Positions 46,111 to 54,155 of a stretch of DNA of 64,000 bases are shown in pieces. Source of the stretch: Gemmatimonadales bacterium UBA2975 (GTDB lineage Bacteria > Gemmatimonadota > Gemmatimonadetes > Longimicrobiales > Gaopeijiaceae). The number at the start of each line of letters is the position of its first letter. Positions within the stretch are counted from its first letter, which is position 1. The notes beneath the pieces are model-generated. The model was given only the letters and a program-made list of their open reading frames with translations. It was not told where the DNA came from and searched no databases. Both the position numbers and the translations under genes were made by a program. The stretch covers positions 45,137 to 109,136 of the forward strand of contig DEAT01000048.1 of the NCBI GenBank assembly GCA_002348265.1. Reading direction: 5' to 3'.

Positions 46111-46761
46111 TTATCGAACTATCCCGGCTCCTCCGACTCGATCATCCATAACAAACTTGTCACGTGCCGGCATAACCACCGCTGGTAGAGTTTCTGAGTC
46201 CATCACTGCATCCTCAGAAACGATCTCGTTCATCCAAAGAACGTAGGCGATGACGGCATAGACCTCATCAGCCGTTAGTATGCCGGGAGTCAGCTGAGGC
46301 ATCGCCTTGCGAATGTAGTCGTAGAGCGTAGTAGCATAGGGCCAATAGTTCCCCACAGTTCTTGTGGTAGGAACATCCTCCCACTGTTCACTATCGACCA
46401 ATCGATCGTTAGGCCCTTCAGTTCCAGTAGGACCGTGGCAGGCAATGCAGTGAACGTTGTAGATATTCCGACCCTCCTGGACAGACCCATTCCCTTCCGG
46501 GAGCCCCAATCCGTCCGGGCGAACGTCGATGTCCCACATTGCGACCCGCTGCTCAGAGGCTTCGACTCCGAAATCAAAACGGTCAGGCGCGTTCACAGGG
46601 AGCCCTAACTCCGTTCCGGGCATCGCAATCTCGGCAGAAGTAACCTGACCGCTATAAGATGTCTCACTCATATCAGTGCAAGCTGCCATCAATATGACAA
46701 CCACTAGTGATGCTACAAAGAGTTTTTCGACGTCTGCGCCCCAATTAGATAGCTGACTCAT
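46111..46761 (-). CDS. soxD: Class I cytochrome c lipoprotein, SoxD-like
   Basis: 216 residues with a lipobox in VVVILMAAC (Cys28), so probably anchored in the inner membrane or periplasm. One haem c site CIACH (residues 105-109) and possible axial Met in RKAMPQLTPG. The gene overlaps the soxC stop as ATGA. In Sox systems SoxC (Mo) and SoxD (haem) form sulfane/sulfite dehydrogenase and pass electrons to cytochrome c; the pairing suggests that role here. It is shorter than di-haem SoxD proteins. Confidence 0.8.
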   Translation of the reverse strand: MSQLSNWGADVEKLFVASLVVVILMAACTDMSETSYSGQVTSAEIAMPGTELGLPVNAPDRFDFGVEASEQRVAMWDIDVRPDGLGLPEGNGSVQEGRNIYNVHCIACHGPTGTEGPNDRLVDSEQWEDVPTTRTVGNYWPYATTLYDYIRKAMPQLTPGILTADEVYAVIAYVLWMNEIVSEDAVMDSETLPAVVMPARDKFVMDDRVGGAGIVR

Positions 46762-48014
46762 ACGAGGTCTCCTAGGCCGAACGTTACCTCGCCAGTCCGT
46801 GCAATTTTCCAAGCACGCTGATGATTTTGGTGATAAGACGTTCTTATGCCGCGCGCTTCCCAAAGCTGCTCGACCGTCGGCTGCACATAACCCGTCTCGT
46901 CAGTTGCACGACTCAGGATGACAGTGTCACGTCCATTCCATTCGAAAAGGTGACGGAAGCGAACCGTAGACTTGTCTAGAATCGGTCCCTCTAAAGCTGC
47001 ATCGGACCAATTCCTGCCACCATCGGTGCTCACCTCAACTCGAGTGATCCTCCCTCTTCCGGACCAGGCCAACCCACGAATCTCCCACCATCCCTTGTCC
47101 GGCAGCACATAGGGGTAGGAGGGAAAAGTGATCACAGACTTCGCGTCCATTACCAGACTGAACTGTCGGACTGTTCCATCTCCCAACGGGTCAGTGTACT
47201 TCGACGTCTCGTCTCTGGTGTGGGTGGGCTGGTCGGTGACCTCGATTCGGCGAAGCCATTTGACCGATGTGTTGCCCTCATATCCTGGATTAAAGAGGCG
47301 GAGTGGGTAACCCTGTTCCGGCCGGATACGCTCCCCATTCTGACCATAGGCGAGAATTGAGTCTTTCATCACCTTTTCGAGAGGGACACTCCGAGACATG
47401 ACCGCGGAGTCCCCTCCCTCCGCTAAAACCCAGTTTGCTCCAGGCCTGACTCCGACCTCGCGCAGGATCGTCGATACCGCGACCCCAGTCCATTCACTCG
47501 TGCTCAACAGGCCATCAAGAGCCTGAACCGTCACCTCAGTCGGCATCCTCTCGCGATTGTAGACCCCCCCTCCATTCCCAGAACACTCAAGAAAGCGGAT
47601 TCGTGAGACTTGCGGATAACGCATGAGTTCTGACATGCGAAAGACCATCGGTCTCTCAACCATACCGTGAACGAGTAATTCGTGATCTTCAAACCGAATC
47701 TCTGGGATACCAGCGTGGTGCCGCTCGAAGTGCAAATCCGCTGGCGTGATTGTTCCCATCAGATCCGCAAGAGGAGTGCGCGATGACGACGAAAGTGCAG
47801 GCGCCCTGATGAGTCTTTTGGGTTGCTCACCCGGCGCTCTGCTTCCTATTTCGGAAACCAGTCGACCTGGGACCTTAGTTGGATCTGTTGGAGCTTCCTG
47901 AGCGATCAACTGAATCGCATCCGCCTGGGTCTTCACTAGACCTGCTGCGATCACTCCAGAAGTCGTCGTGATCCACCTGCGACGCGAGAGTTTGGGACTT
48001 TCAGCACTCGGCAT
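46758..48014 (-). CDS. soxC: SoxC/sulfite oxidase-type molybdopterin dehydrogenase
   Basis: 418 residues with a Tat signal (LSRRRWITTTSGVIAAGL). Sulfite-oxidase fold: HFERHHAGIPEI, molybdenum ligand Cys144 in FLECSGNGG, the VAVSTILREVGVRPGANWVLAEGGD region, GYPLRLFNPGYEGNTSVKWLRRIEV, and the C-terminal dimer domain GLAWSGRGRITRVEVSTDGGRNW. AGGAG site before ATG 48014. Coupled to the soxD-like gene. No soxXYZAB genes are in the window, so this may be a stand-alone sulfite dehydrogenase. Confidence 0.9.
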   Translation of the reverse strand: MPSAESPKLSRRRWITTTSGVIAAGLVKTQADAIQLIAQEAPTDPTKVPGRLVSEIGSRAPGEQPKRLIRAPALSSSSRTPLADLMGTITPADLHFERHHAGIPEIRFEDHELLVHGMVERPMVFRMSELMRYPQVSRIRFLECSGNGGGVYNRERMPTEVTVQALDGLLSTSEWTGVAVSTILREVGVRPGANWVLAEGGDSAVMSRSVPLEKVMKDSILAYGQNGERIRPEQGYPLRLFNPGYEGNTSVKWLRRIEVTDQPTHTRDETSKYTDPLGDGTVRQFSLVMDAKSVITFPSYPYVLPDKGWWEIRGLAWSGRGRITRVEVSTDGGRNWSDAALEGPILDKSTVRFRHLFEWNGRDTVILSRATDETGYVQPTVEQLWEARGIRTSYHQNHQRAWKIARTGEVTFGLGDLV

Positions 48015-48213
48015 GGAGTCGGCTCCTCGTTCCAGTCTTCAAGCGGCGACGACAACCTGTCGCGTTCAAGCGTCTGAGGCCAGTAGCTTCGATGACCGAT
48101 CTTCGCTGTTCATCTCATCCGTTGAATCACCGAAGATTCTTCTCCACGGTAGACGCCGGCCGACGACTGGAACAGATTCACCAACCATTCTTACTTGCTT
48201 GGAGTAACTACCG

Positions 48214-49815
48214 ATGCGCGGACATATTGTCGCTTCAGTCTTCATGGCGACACTCGTAGCTGCGCCCTTAGTGGCGCAAGATCTTGATTTCCCAGACGGA
48301 TTCGATGAGCCCATGCCTATGCACCACGATGGGCGCGGCCTAGGTGAATTTCATAGAGAAATCACGACCACATCCCAAGAAGCTCAGCGCTTTTTCGATC
48401 AGGGCATCCAGTTGATGTACGCCTTTGATACGAACCTCGCCGCGCGATCATTCCGTGAGGCATGGAAACTCGATCCTAATTGTGCCATGTGCTACTTCGG
48501 CGAAGCATGGGCATGGGGCCCCTACCTGAACGGTCCCATGACAGCACCAGATGCTCCGCGCGCCTATGCGGCGATTCACAAATCTCTCGAGCTTTCCGAT
48601 AGCAATGCGTCCGAAATAGAACGAGAGATGATCGAAGCGTTAGCGGTTCGCTATGAGGAGGAGCATGACCCTGACAAGCGCCGTTCACTGGATGAAACAT
48701 GGGCCGAGGTGGTCAACAATCTCTTTGAGAAGTATCCGAATGATCTGGACATCGGTTTCCTGGCCGGTGAATCGCTGATGCTATTGCAGCCGCGACGTGG
48801 AAGATGGGACATCGGGAATCCCGATGTGCAGGAGATCCACCGCGTTCTTGAATCTGTCCTCGAACAAGACATCACCCACCCTGGCACATGCCACCTATAT
48901 ATCCATGCAACCGAGCCAACACAGGAGCCAGGTCTAGCAGAGGCATGTGCGGACCACCTCGGCCAATCGATTCCAGGCGCCAGCCATATCCAGCATATGC
49001 CGTCTCATACGTATAACCGGATCGGCCGATGGGGTGACGCAGTTAGGGGCAATACCGAAGCATGGCATTCCGATCTAAAAGCGGCTTACGGTGACGGCTT
49101 CGCGATCTATCCGTCGCATAACCTGCACATGCTACTTTTCGCCGCTTCAAATGACGGCCAGGGTGCTGTGGCTATTCAAGCAGGTCGCGATTATGCCAAC
49201 CTCATGGACGGAGCCACTTTTTACGAAGCACTGACGATGGTTCGGTTCGGGCGCTTCCAGGATATCATCCAACTACAAGAGGCTCCAGAAGGGACTGTCT
49301 TCCGCGGCCTTTATGACTTTGGAAAAGGCTACGCGCACCTGCGGATGGGCGATGAAGGTACTGCGCGCTGGTACATGCACCTCATAGAAACTGCCTTGGA
49401 AGAGGATCCGGACGACAACTTCCGTGGCCACTCCGCTACGCAGTTGCTAGGGGTCGTAGGTGCGATTCTCAAGGGTGAAATTCTCCGCGCGAACGGCGAG
49501 GTTGAGGAGGCGATTAGCATACTACGTGCGGGGGGAGAGTTGGAGGATGGGTTGCGGTATGATGAACCTGAGCCTCTCCCATTCTCGATATACACGTGGC
49601 TCGGTGACGCGTTACACGAAGTGGGCCGATATGAAGAGGCGGAGGACGCCTTCCGGCACGAGCTTTCCAAGCATCCGAATAATGGATGGTCGCTCTTCGG
49701 GCTTGAGCGAGCGCTGCGCTCGCAAGGAAAGACCGAAGAGGCGGACGAGGTCCACGCCGAGTTCCGAGAAGCTTGGGCCAGATCAGACACTTACCTAAGA
49801 GGGCCGATCTTCTAG
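48214..49815 (+). CDS. Exported TPR-repeat protein
   Basis: 533 residues with a signal peptide ending PLVAQ. Helical repeats include AQRFFDQGIQLMYAFDTNLAARSFREAWKLDPNCAMCYFGEAWAWG, PRAYAAIHKSLELS, and C-terminal YTWLGDALHEVGRYEEAEDAFRHELSKHPNNGWSLFGLERAL. A conserved middle, CHLYIHATEPTQEPGLAEACADHL and ASHIQHMPSHTYNRIGRWGDAV, belongs to a recurrent exported TPR family with His/Cys residues. Divergent from soxC, separated by a 199-base gap in which no promoter motif was obvious. Confidence 0.82.
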   Translation: MRGHIVASVFMATLVAAPLVAQDLDFPDGFDEPMPMHHDGRGLGEFHREITTTSQEAQRFFDQGIQLMYAFDTNLAARSFREAWKLDPNCAMCYFGEAWAWGPYLNGPMTAPDAPRAYAAIHKSLELSDSNASEIEREMIEALAVRYEEEHDPDKRRSLDETWAEVVNNLFEKYPNDLDIGFLAGESLMLLQPRRGRWDIGNPDVQEIHRVLESVLEQDITHPGTCHLYIHATEPTQEPGLAEACADHLGQSIPGASHIQHMPSHTYNRIGRWGDAVRGNTEAWHSDLKAAYGDGFAIYPSHNLHMLLFAASNDGQGAVAIQAGRDYANLMDGATFYEALTMVRFGRFQDIIQLQEAPEGTVFRGLYDFGKGYAHLRMGDEGTARWYMHLIETALEEDPDDNFRGHSATQLLGVVGAILKGEILRANGEVEEAISILRAGGELEDGLRYDEPEPLPFSIYTWLGDALHEVGRYEEAEDAFRHELSKHPNNGWSLFGLERALRSQGKTEEADEVHAEFREAWARSDTYLRGPIF

Positions 49816-49827
49816 AGAAACGCTTAA

Positions 49828-49867
49828 CTCTGGGGTGGGGTGACTCCAAAGTAATCCCACCCCGGAG
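49828..49867. terminator. Putative bidirectional terminator/hairpin between convergent genes
   Basis: CTCTGGGGTGGG (49828-49839) pairs with CCCACCCCGGAG (49856-49867) in a 12-base stem with one G-T pair and a 16-base loop. It lies between the TPR gene and the convergent membrane protein gene. No T-run follows, so rho-independent termination is not certain. Confidence 0.45.
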
Positions 49868-49890
49868 GGTGTTAGTGGCGATACCATACT

Positions 49891-50403
49891 CTATTCGTCC
49901 TGCTCCACTATCCCGCCGCCCTCCGGGACAGAATCTTCTCTTCTCGTATCCATATACCTTTTGACTTCTGCTACCAGATCAGTGCTCCACACGGGCGAGG
50001 GCGCCGGGACAGCAGAGGCATTCGTCACAAGGACTACAGCAGCACGAAGCTGCTCCTCACGGTCCGAATCCTGAGCCTGCAGCACACGAAGTGCAACTTC
50101 AACAGCAGCATTTGATCCATGCCTTGAAGATAGCCCGCCAAACACGGTAACGAATGGGCCACCAATAGCTCCCACAAAAGCAAACAACATCGCAAACGGG
50201 GTAAAGAACGAAAGCCTTGGGATTTCTCGAAGGAGGTGAGGCCATCCGACGAAAACGACTACTCCCGCGATCGCCCCTAGACATCCCAATCGGCGCGGGT
50301 TTGGCGATACCCGCGCTTCTTGAAGTTCTGCCCGAGCCACCTCGATAGTTCGAAAATCTTCCGACGACAATACCACCAGTCGATTAGGAGGCCCTCTTTC
50401 CAC
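49891..50403 (-). CDS. Two-helix membrane protein, unknown
   Basis: 170 residues starting at GTG 50403. Two hydrophobic helices (about residues 40-58 and 66-92) separate an N-terminal part from a helical C-terminal part with VALRVLQAQDSDREEQLRAAVVLV. No family is recognised. Divergent from the FmdB-like gene at 50541. Confidence 0.5.
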   Translation of the reverse strand: MERGPPNRLVVLSSEDFRTIEVARAELQEARVSPNPRRLGCLGAIAGVVVFVGWPHLLREIPRLSFFTPFAMLFAFVGAIGGPFVTVFGGLSSRHGSNAAVEVALRVLQAQDSDREEQLRAAVVLVTNASAVPAPSPVWSTDLVAEVKRYMDTRREDSVPEGGGIVEQDE

Positions 50404-50540
50404 CAGTCAATACCTTACTCAAGATTAGGTTCGAGAACACAGGATGATACTATTCCCAACTCCACCGCACCGGGTGGAGGCGATCACCCACAAATCAACA
50501 AGACTGGAATGAACTAACATTATGTGCTTAAAATAATTGT

Positions 50541-50777
50541 ATGCCATACTACGAATATGAGTGTGCGGAAAACGGCGAGATCGTCGAAGTCCGCCACGGA
50601 ATGGACGAACAACTCACCACATGGGGTCAGCTAGCAGATCGTACCGCAATCGATCCTGGAGATACTCCGGCAGATGCACCAATCCGGCGTATCATGAGTA
50701 ATACGGTTTCTGTTACAGGAACGTCAGGTCAAGCAGACTTCCAGGGCTGCGGAACCGGCTGCGGCTGCGCGACATAG
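50541..50777 (+). CDS. FmdB-type zinc-ribbon-like protein, degenerate
   Basis: 78 residues. MPYYEYECAENGEIVEV resembles FmdB (P-x-Y-E-Y-x-C), but the second Cys of the first knuckle is Asn. The only other Cys are in a C-terminal FQGCGTGCGC cluster, so a standard zinc ribbon cannot form. It precedes qhpG, with the stop 2 bases from the qhpG CTG. The C-terminal Cys/Gly tail is unusual, and metal binding or a redox role is possible. It could be an operon member not described in other qhp clusters that I know. Confidence 0.65.
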   Translation: MPYYEYECAENGEIVEVRHGMDEQLTTWGQLADRTAIDPGDTPADAPIRRIMSNTVSVTGTSGQADFQGCGTGCGCAT

Positions 50778-50779
50778 AA

Positions 50780-52306
50780 CTGAATCAGGTCGACGTACTG
50801 GTCATCGGCGCCGGTCCCGCAGGCTGCGCAGCTGCCATACTGCTGGCTCGTCGAAGTCATAGGGTGATGTTGGTTAGTCCGGAAACACCAATGTCCGGCT
50901 CACTCGCTGTTTCGATACCTCCATCTGCACGGCGGGTCCTAGAGGAACTTGGGGCACTGGACTCCTTAGACGCAGCAGGCCTCTATCCGAACTTAGGCAA
51001 CTCAGTAATCTGGGCGAATGAGCCTCCTCGTTCAGAAATGTTTTCGAACGACTCCAAAGGATACCATACCGATCTAGCAACCCTAGAGCACATACTCTTG
51101 GAGGTCGCAGCTCAGGCAGGAGTAATTGTGCAACATGGATACTCAGCGCGGAGCGCGAAGCAGACAAAAACGGGCTGGAGTGTCCGATGTGAAGGGGAAG
51201 AAGGTTCCAGGGTCATCGAATCCTCCTGGGTTATCGATGCCTCCGGTCGACACGGAGTCATCGCTCGAAACGAGGGCCGTAAGGTAGACCGCAGTACTAC
51301 AACTCTTGCTATAATCCGGCGCTGGAGGCTCGAAGGTGGTTGGCCAGAGGCGGATCGCCACTTCACTTACATCGAATCCTACGACACCGGCTGGGCGTGG
51401 TCCGTGCCACTCGGAGACGACCTTCGCTGCTACACCGTTATGATCGACCAACGGGAAACCGAGATAGCGGGGTGCGACCTATCCGACATTCTCGACCGTG
51501 AGCTTCACCGAACAGCGCACCTAGGGAGATCAAGAAACGGAGCACAACCCGTGGACGAGGCATGGGCGTGCCCGGCTTCTCTTTATCAGGCGACACGATA
51601 CGCTCGCCCAGGTCTTATCCTTGCAGGCGATGCCGGTTCATTTATCGATCCGCTCTCTTCGTTCGGGGTCAAAAAAGCACTTTCGTCAGGCTGGCTAGCG
51701 GGAATCGTTGCTAACACCGCTCTTATTGATCCCGACATGACGGAGGCCTCAGTGAACTTTTTTGACTCGCGCGAGAAGCTGGTCTACAGCCGATATCGGG
51801 AAAGCTCAGCGCCCTTCTTCCAATCTGCGGCCCAGTCCCACGGAACGTCATACTGGATTGAACGAGCACGAGCCGCAAAGAAAGCAGCAGGTGTCGCTAG
51901 TGATTCAGGCTTACCCCAAGCTGACATTCGTCATCAACTCGACCTGCTCGAATCAAACTTACCCGAAACCGACGTCCGTGCCGCCTTTGACAAGATCCGC
52001 GCTAAGGACCGTCTCGGTGCGGTCCGCGGGGCGACTCTGCGAATATTTGAAGGGCCGGGAGTAGCAGGGCATCGCATCGTCATGGAAAAGCGCCTAGCCA
52101 GTGCTCATTGGCCCTCTGGGATGCGGTACATCCGAGGTGTCGACCTCTTACAGCTTATCGAAGCTGCTATATCCCATGACCAAGTGCCCGAAGGCTGGGC
52201 CGCATACAACGCCTCCGTGTCAGCAGTCACGTTGCCCGACTACCTGACTGCTCTGTCAACGGCCTTTGCAGCCGGATTTCTGGAATACGATATGGAAGCA
52301 GGCTGA
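50780..52306 (+). CDS. qhpG: QhpG-type FAD monooxygenase (CTG or ATA start)
   Basis: 508 residues if started at CTG 50780. VDVLVIGAGPAGCAAAILL is the FAD Rossmann motif, and it lies upstream of the first standard start codon (GTG 50864), which would remove it. ATA 50774 (ATAG overlap with the previous stop) is an alternative. SSWVIDASGRHG and GLILAGDAGSFIDPLSSFGVKKALSSGWLAG are the second and third FAD motifs, of tryptophan-halogenase-like flavoproteins. QhpG hydroxylates the gamma-subunit tryptophan in CTQ formation. Assigned from fold plus operon context. Confidence 0.9.
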   Translation: MNQVDVLVIGAGPAGCAAAILLARRSHRVMLVSPETPMSGSLAVSIPPSARRVLEELGALDSLDAAGLYPNLGNSVIWANEPPRSEMFSNDSKGYHTDLATLEHILLEVAAQAGVIVQHGYSARSAKQTKTGWSVRCEGEEGSRVIESSWVIDASGRHGVIARNEGRKVDRSTTTLAIIRRWRLEGGWPEADRHFTYIESYDTGWAWSVPLGDDLRCYTVMIDQRETEIAGCDLSDILDRELHRTAHLGRSRNGAQPVDEAWACPASLYQATRYARPGLILAGDAGSFIDPLSSFGVKKALSSGWLAGIVANTALIDPDMTEASVNFFDSREKLVYSRYRESSAPFFQSAAQSHGTSYWIERARAAKKAAGVASDSGLPQADIRHQLDLLESNLPETDVRAAFDKIRAKDRLGAVRGATLRIFEGPGVAGHRIVMEKRLASAHWPSGMRYIRGVDLLQLIEAAISHDQVPEGWAAYNASVSAVTLPDYLTALSTAFAAGFLEYDMEAG

Positions 52307-52342
52307 ATTCACAGCGGCACTCAGGACCGTTCGGACAGTCGC

Positions 52343-52368
52343 AGAATTCTGGGTCCTCGAGGAATTCT
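52343..52368. promoter_or_regulatory. Inverted repeats upstream of qhpA
   Basis: AGAATTC (52343-52349) and GAATTCT (52362-52368) form one dyad, and TCCTCGAGGA (52354-52363) is a perfect 10-base palindrome between them. They lie in the 145-base gap between qhpG and qhpA and could be an operator or internal promoter site. No regulator gene of the qhpR type is in this window. Confidence 0.35.
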
Positions 52369-52451
52369 CATCGAAACCCTGGCGAAAATCGCAGTATGTC
52401 CGCAGTCTATGAGCGATTCATATACCCGTCCCCCGAACCCGTCTTAAGCCG

Positions 52452-54155
52452 ATGGCGTTTTCCGCCCGGTTCACTTTTTTGCTCACTGGCCTCACTCTCG
52501 CCGGTGTTTTGCTTGCCTGGAGTCCGGCGTCGCAATCTCCGGACTCTGAGGACCGTATACTCGTAGACCAAGGTTTTTTGATCACGAATCAGACGCTCAT
52601 TGACCGATGCTCGCGTTGTCATACAGTCGACGACGAGGGGCGCATGTCACGCATCTCATGGATGCGCAAAACGCCAGAAGGTTGGCAAACATCCATCCGC
52701 CGTATGATGGCACTTCATGGAGCACGGCTGAATCAAGCTGACGCCCTAGAAATAGTGCGTTATCTCTCCAATGAGCAGGGCCTCGCGCCGGAAGAACTCC
52801 GGCCCGGTATGTTCGAGATTGAGCGGCGCAGTGACGATCACGATTGGGATGGCGATTCTGACGTTGAGTACACTTGCATTCAGTGTCATTCGATGGGCCG
52901 AGTGATGACACAGCGCCGAACAGAGGAAGAGTGGGGTCTTTTGATCACGACACACAGAGCTCTGTACCCCTTATCCGACTGGCAGGCATTTCGTTACACG
53001 GGACCTGCGTCCGAGCAAGATGATCCCCGTCATCCTATGGAGCGAGCTATCAGCTACCTCGGGGAGGTATTTCCCCTTGAAACACCAGAGTGGTCGGCAT
53101 GGTCCGCCAACAAGCGACCGGCTAGACTCGAAGGCACCTGGATCATATCGGGTCACGAACCTGGCAAAGGGCCACTCTACGGGACCATGATGATTTCAGT
53201 TGATCCGAGGGACGCGAACGTCTTCAAAACGACCTCATCGTATGTATACGCGGAGTCTGGCGAGCAGATTCAACGCACGGGTCAAACGACGGTCTACACC
53301 GGTTACCAGTGGCGCGGAAGGTCGAACCCCGGAAGTGACGACGAACTGCGCGAGGTTATGTTCGTCGAGCGTGACCAGCAACAAATTTGGGGGCGGTGGT
53401 TCAGCGGTGATTACGACGAGATCGGACCAAACATCTCAATGAAGCGCGCGGTTGGTAGCACGATCGTAACTGGCGTTCATCCACGAGCCATCTTACAGGG
53501 CTCATCGACCGATGTGACAGTATACGGGGTCGGTCTTTCCGAATCAGAAGCCCTCGATTTTGGCAGCGGAATCTCAGTCGAATCCATGAATGAGATTGAC
53601 GACGGCGCTCTTCGAGTAACGTTGCATGTGGCAGAAAATACGGGTTTAGGGGGGCGAGACCTCCACACTAATGGGTCGATCGCAGAAGATGCGGTCGTGG
53701 TCCACAATGGGGTTGATCGGATCGAGGTTACACCGGGAACTGGGTCCGCCCGTGCCGGTGGCGCGCACTTCCCGAAGGGTTATCAGATCTTCGATGCCTG
53801 GGGTTTTGATGACGGTCCAGACGGCGAACCGAATACAGGGGACGACCTAGACCTGGGCCGAATAGACGTATCTTGGCACCTGGAAGAATACGCCGCCACA
53901 TATGGTGACGACGACATCGACTTCGTCGGGGAAATTCAGCAAGACGGTAGATTCGTGCCTGCTGCTGACGGTCCAAACGCAGATCGTTCGGGCAACAGAA
54001 ACAACATCGGTGATGTGTGGGTGGTGGCTACGTATGGATCTGGTGATGCCGCAATATCTGCCCGCGCGCACCTAGTCGTGATGCCGCCGCTGTACATGCG
54101 CTGGGAGCCATGGGCAGAGATCGAAACCAGACCCCGGCCGATTGGAGGAAGCTGA
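52452..54155 (+). CDS. qhpA: Quinohemoprotein amine dehydrogenase alpha subunit
   Basis: 567 residues, exported (signal about residues 1-25). The N-terminal domain has two haem c sites, CSRCH (53-57) and CIQCH (142-146), as in known QHNDH alpha subunits. The rest is beta-rich, with WIISGHEPGKGPLYGTMMISV, TSSTDVTVYGVGLSESEAL-like Ig repeats, and a C-terminal GDVWVVATYGSGDAAISARAHLVVMPPLYMRWEPW. It carries electrons from the CTQ of gamma to an outside acceptor in the periplasm. Its stop overlaps the qhpD ATG (TGATG). Confidence 0.95.
   Translation: MAFSARFTFLLTGLTLAGVLLAWSPASQSPDSEDRILVDQGFLITNQTLIDRCSRCHTVDDEGRMSRISWMRKTPEGWQTSIRRMMALHGARLNQADALEIVRYLSNEQGLAPEELRPGMFEIERRSDDHDWDGDSDVEYTCIQCHSMGRVMTQRRTEEEWGLLITTHRALYPLSDWQAFRYTGPASEQDDPRHPMERAISYLGEVFPLETPEWSAWSANKRPARLEGTWIISGHEPGKGPLYGTMMISVDPRDANVFKTTSSYVYAESGEQIQRTGQTTVYTGYQWRGRSNPGSDDELREVMFVERDQQQIWGRWFSGDYDEIGPNISMKRAVGSTIVTGVHPRAILQGSSTDVTVYGVGLSESEALDFGSGISVESMNEIDDGALRVTLHVAENTGLGGRDLHTNGSIAEDAVVVHNGVDRIEVTPGTGSARAGGAHFPKGYQIFDAWGFDDGPDGEPNTGDDLDLGRIDVSWHLEEYAATYGDDDIDFVGEIQQDGRFVPAADGPNADRSGNRNNIGDVWVVATYGSGDAAISARAHLVVMPPLYMRWEPWAEIETRPRPIGGS

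Noticed and set aside
50864..52306. GTG 50864 as the qhpG start
   Set aside because: It lies downstream of the FAD-binding VLVIGAGPAG motif and would leave the protein without a functional N-terminus.
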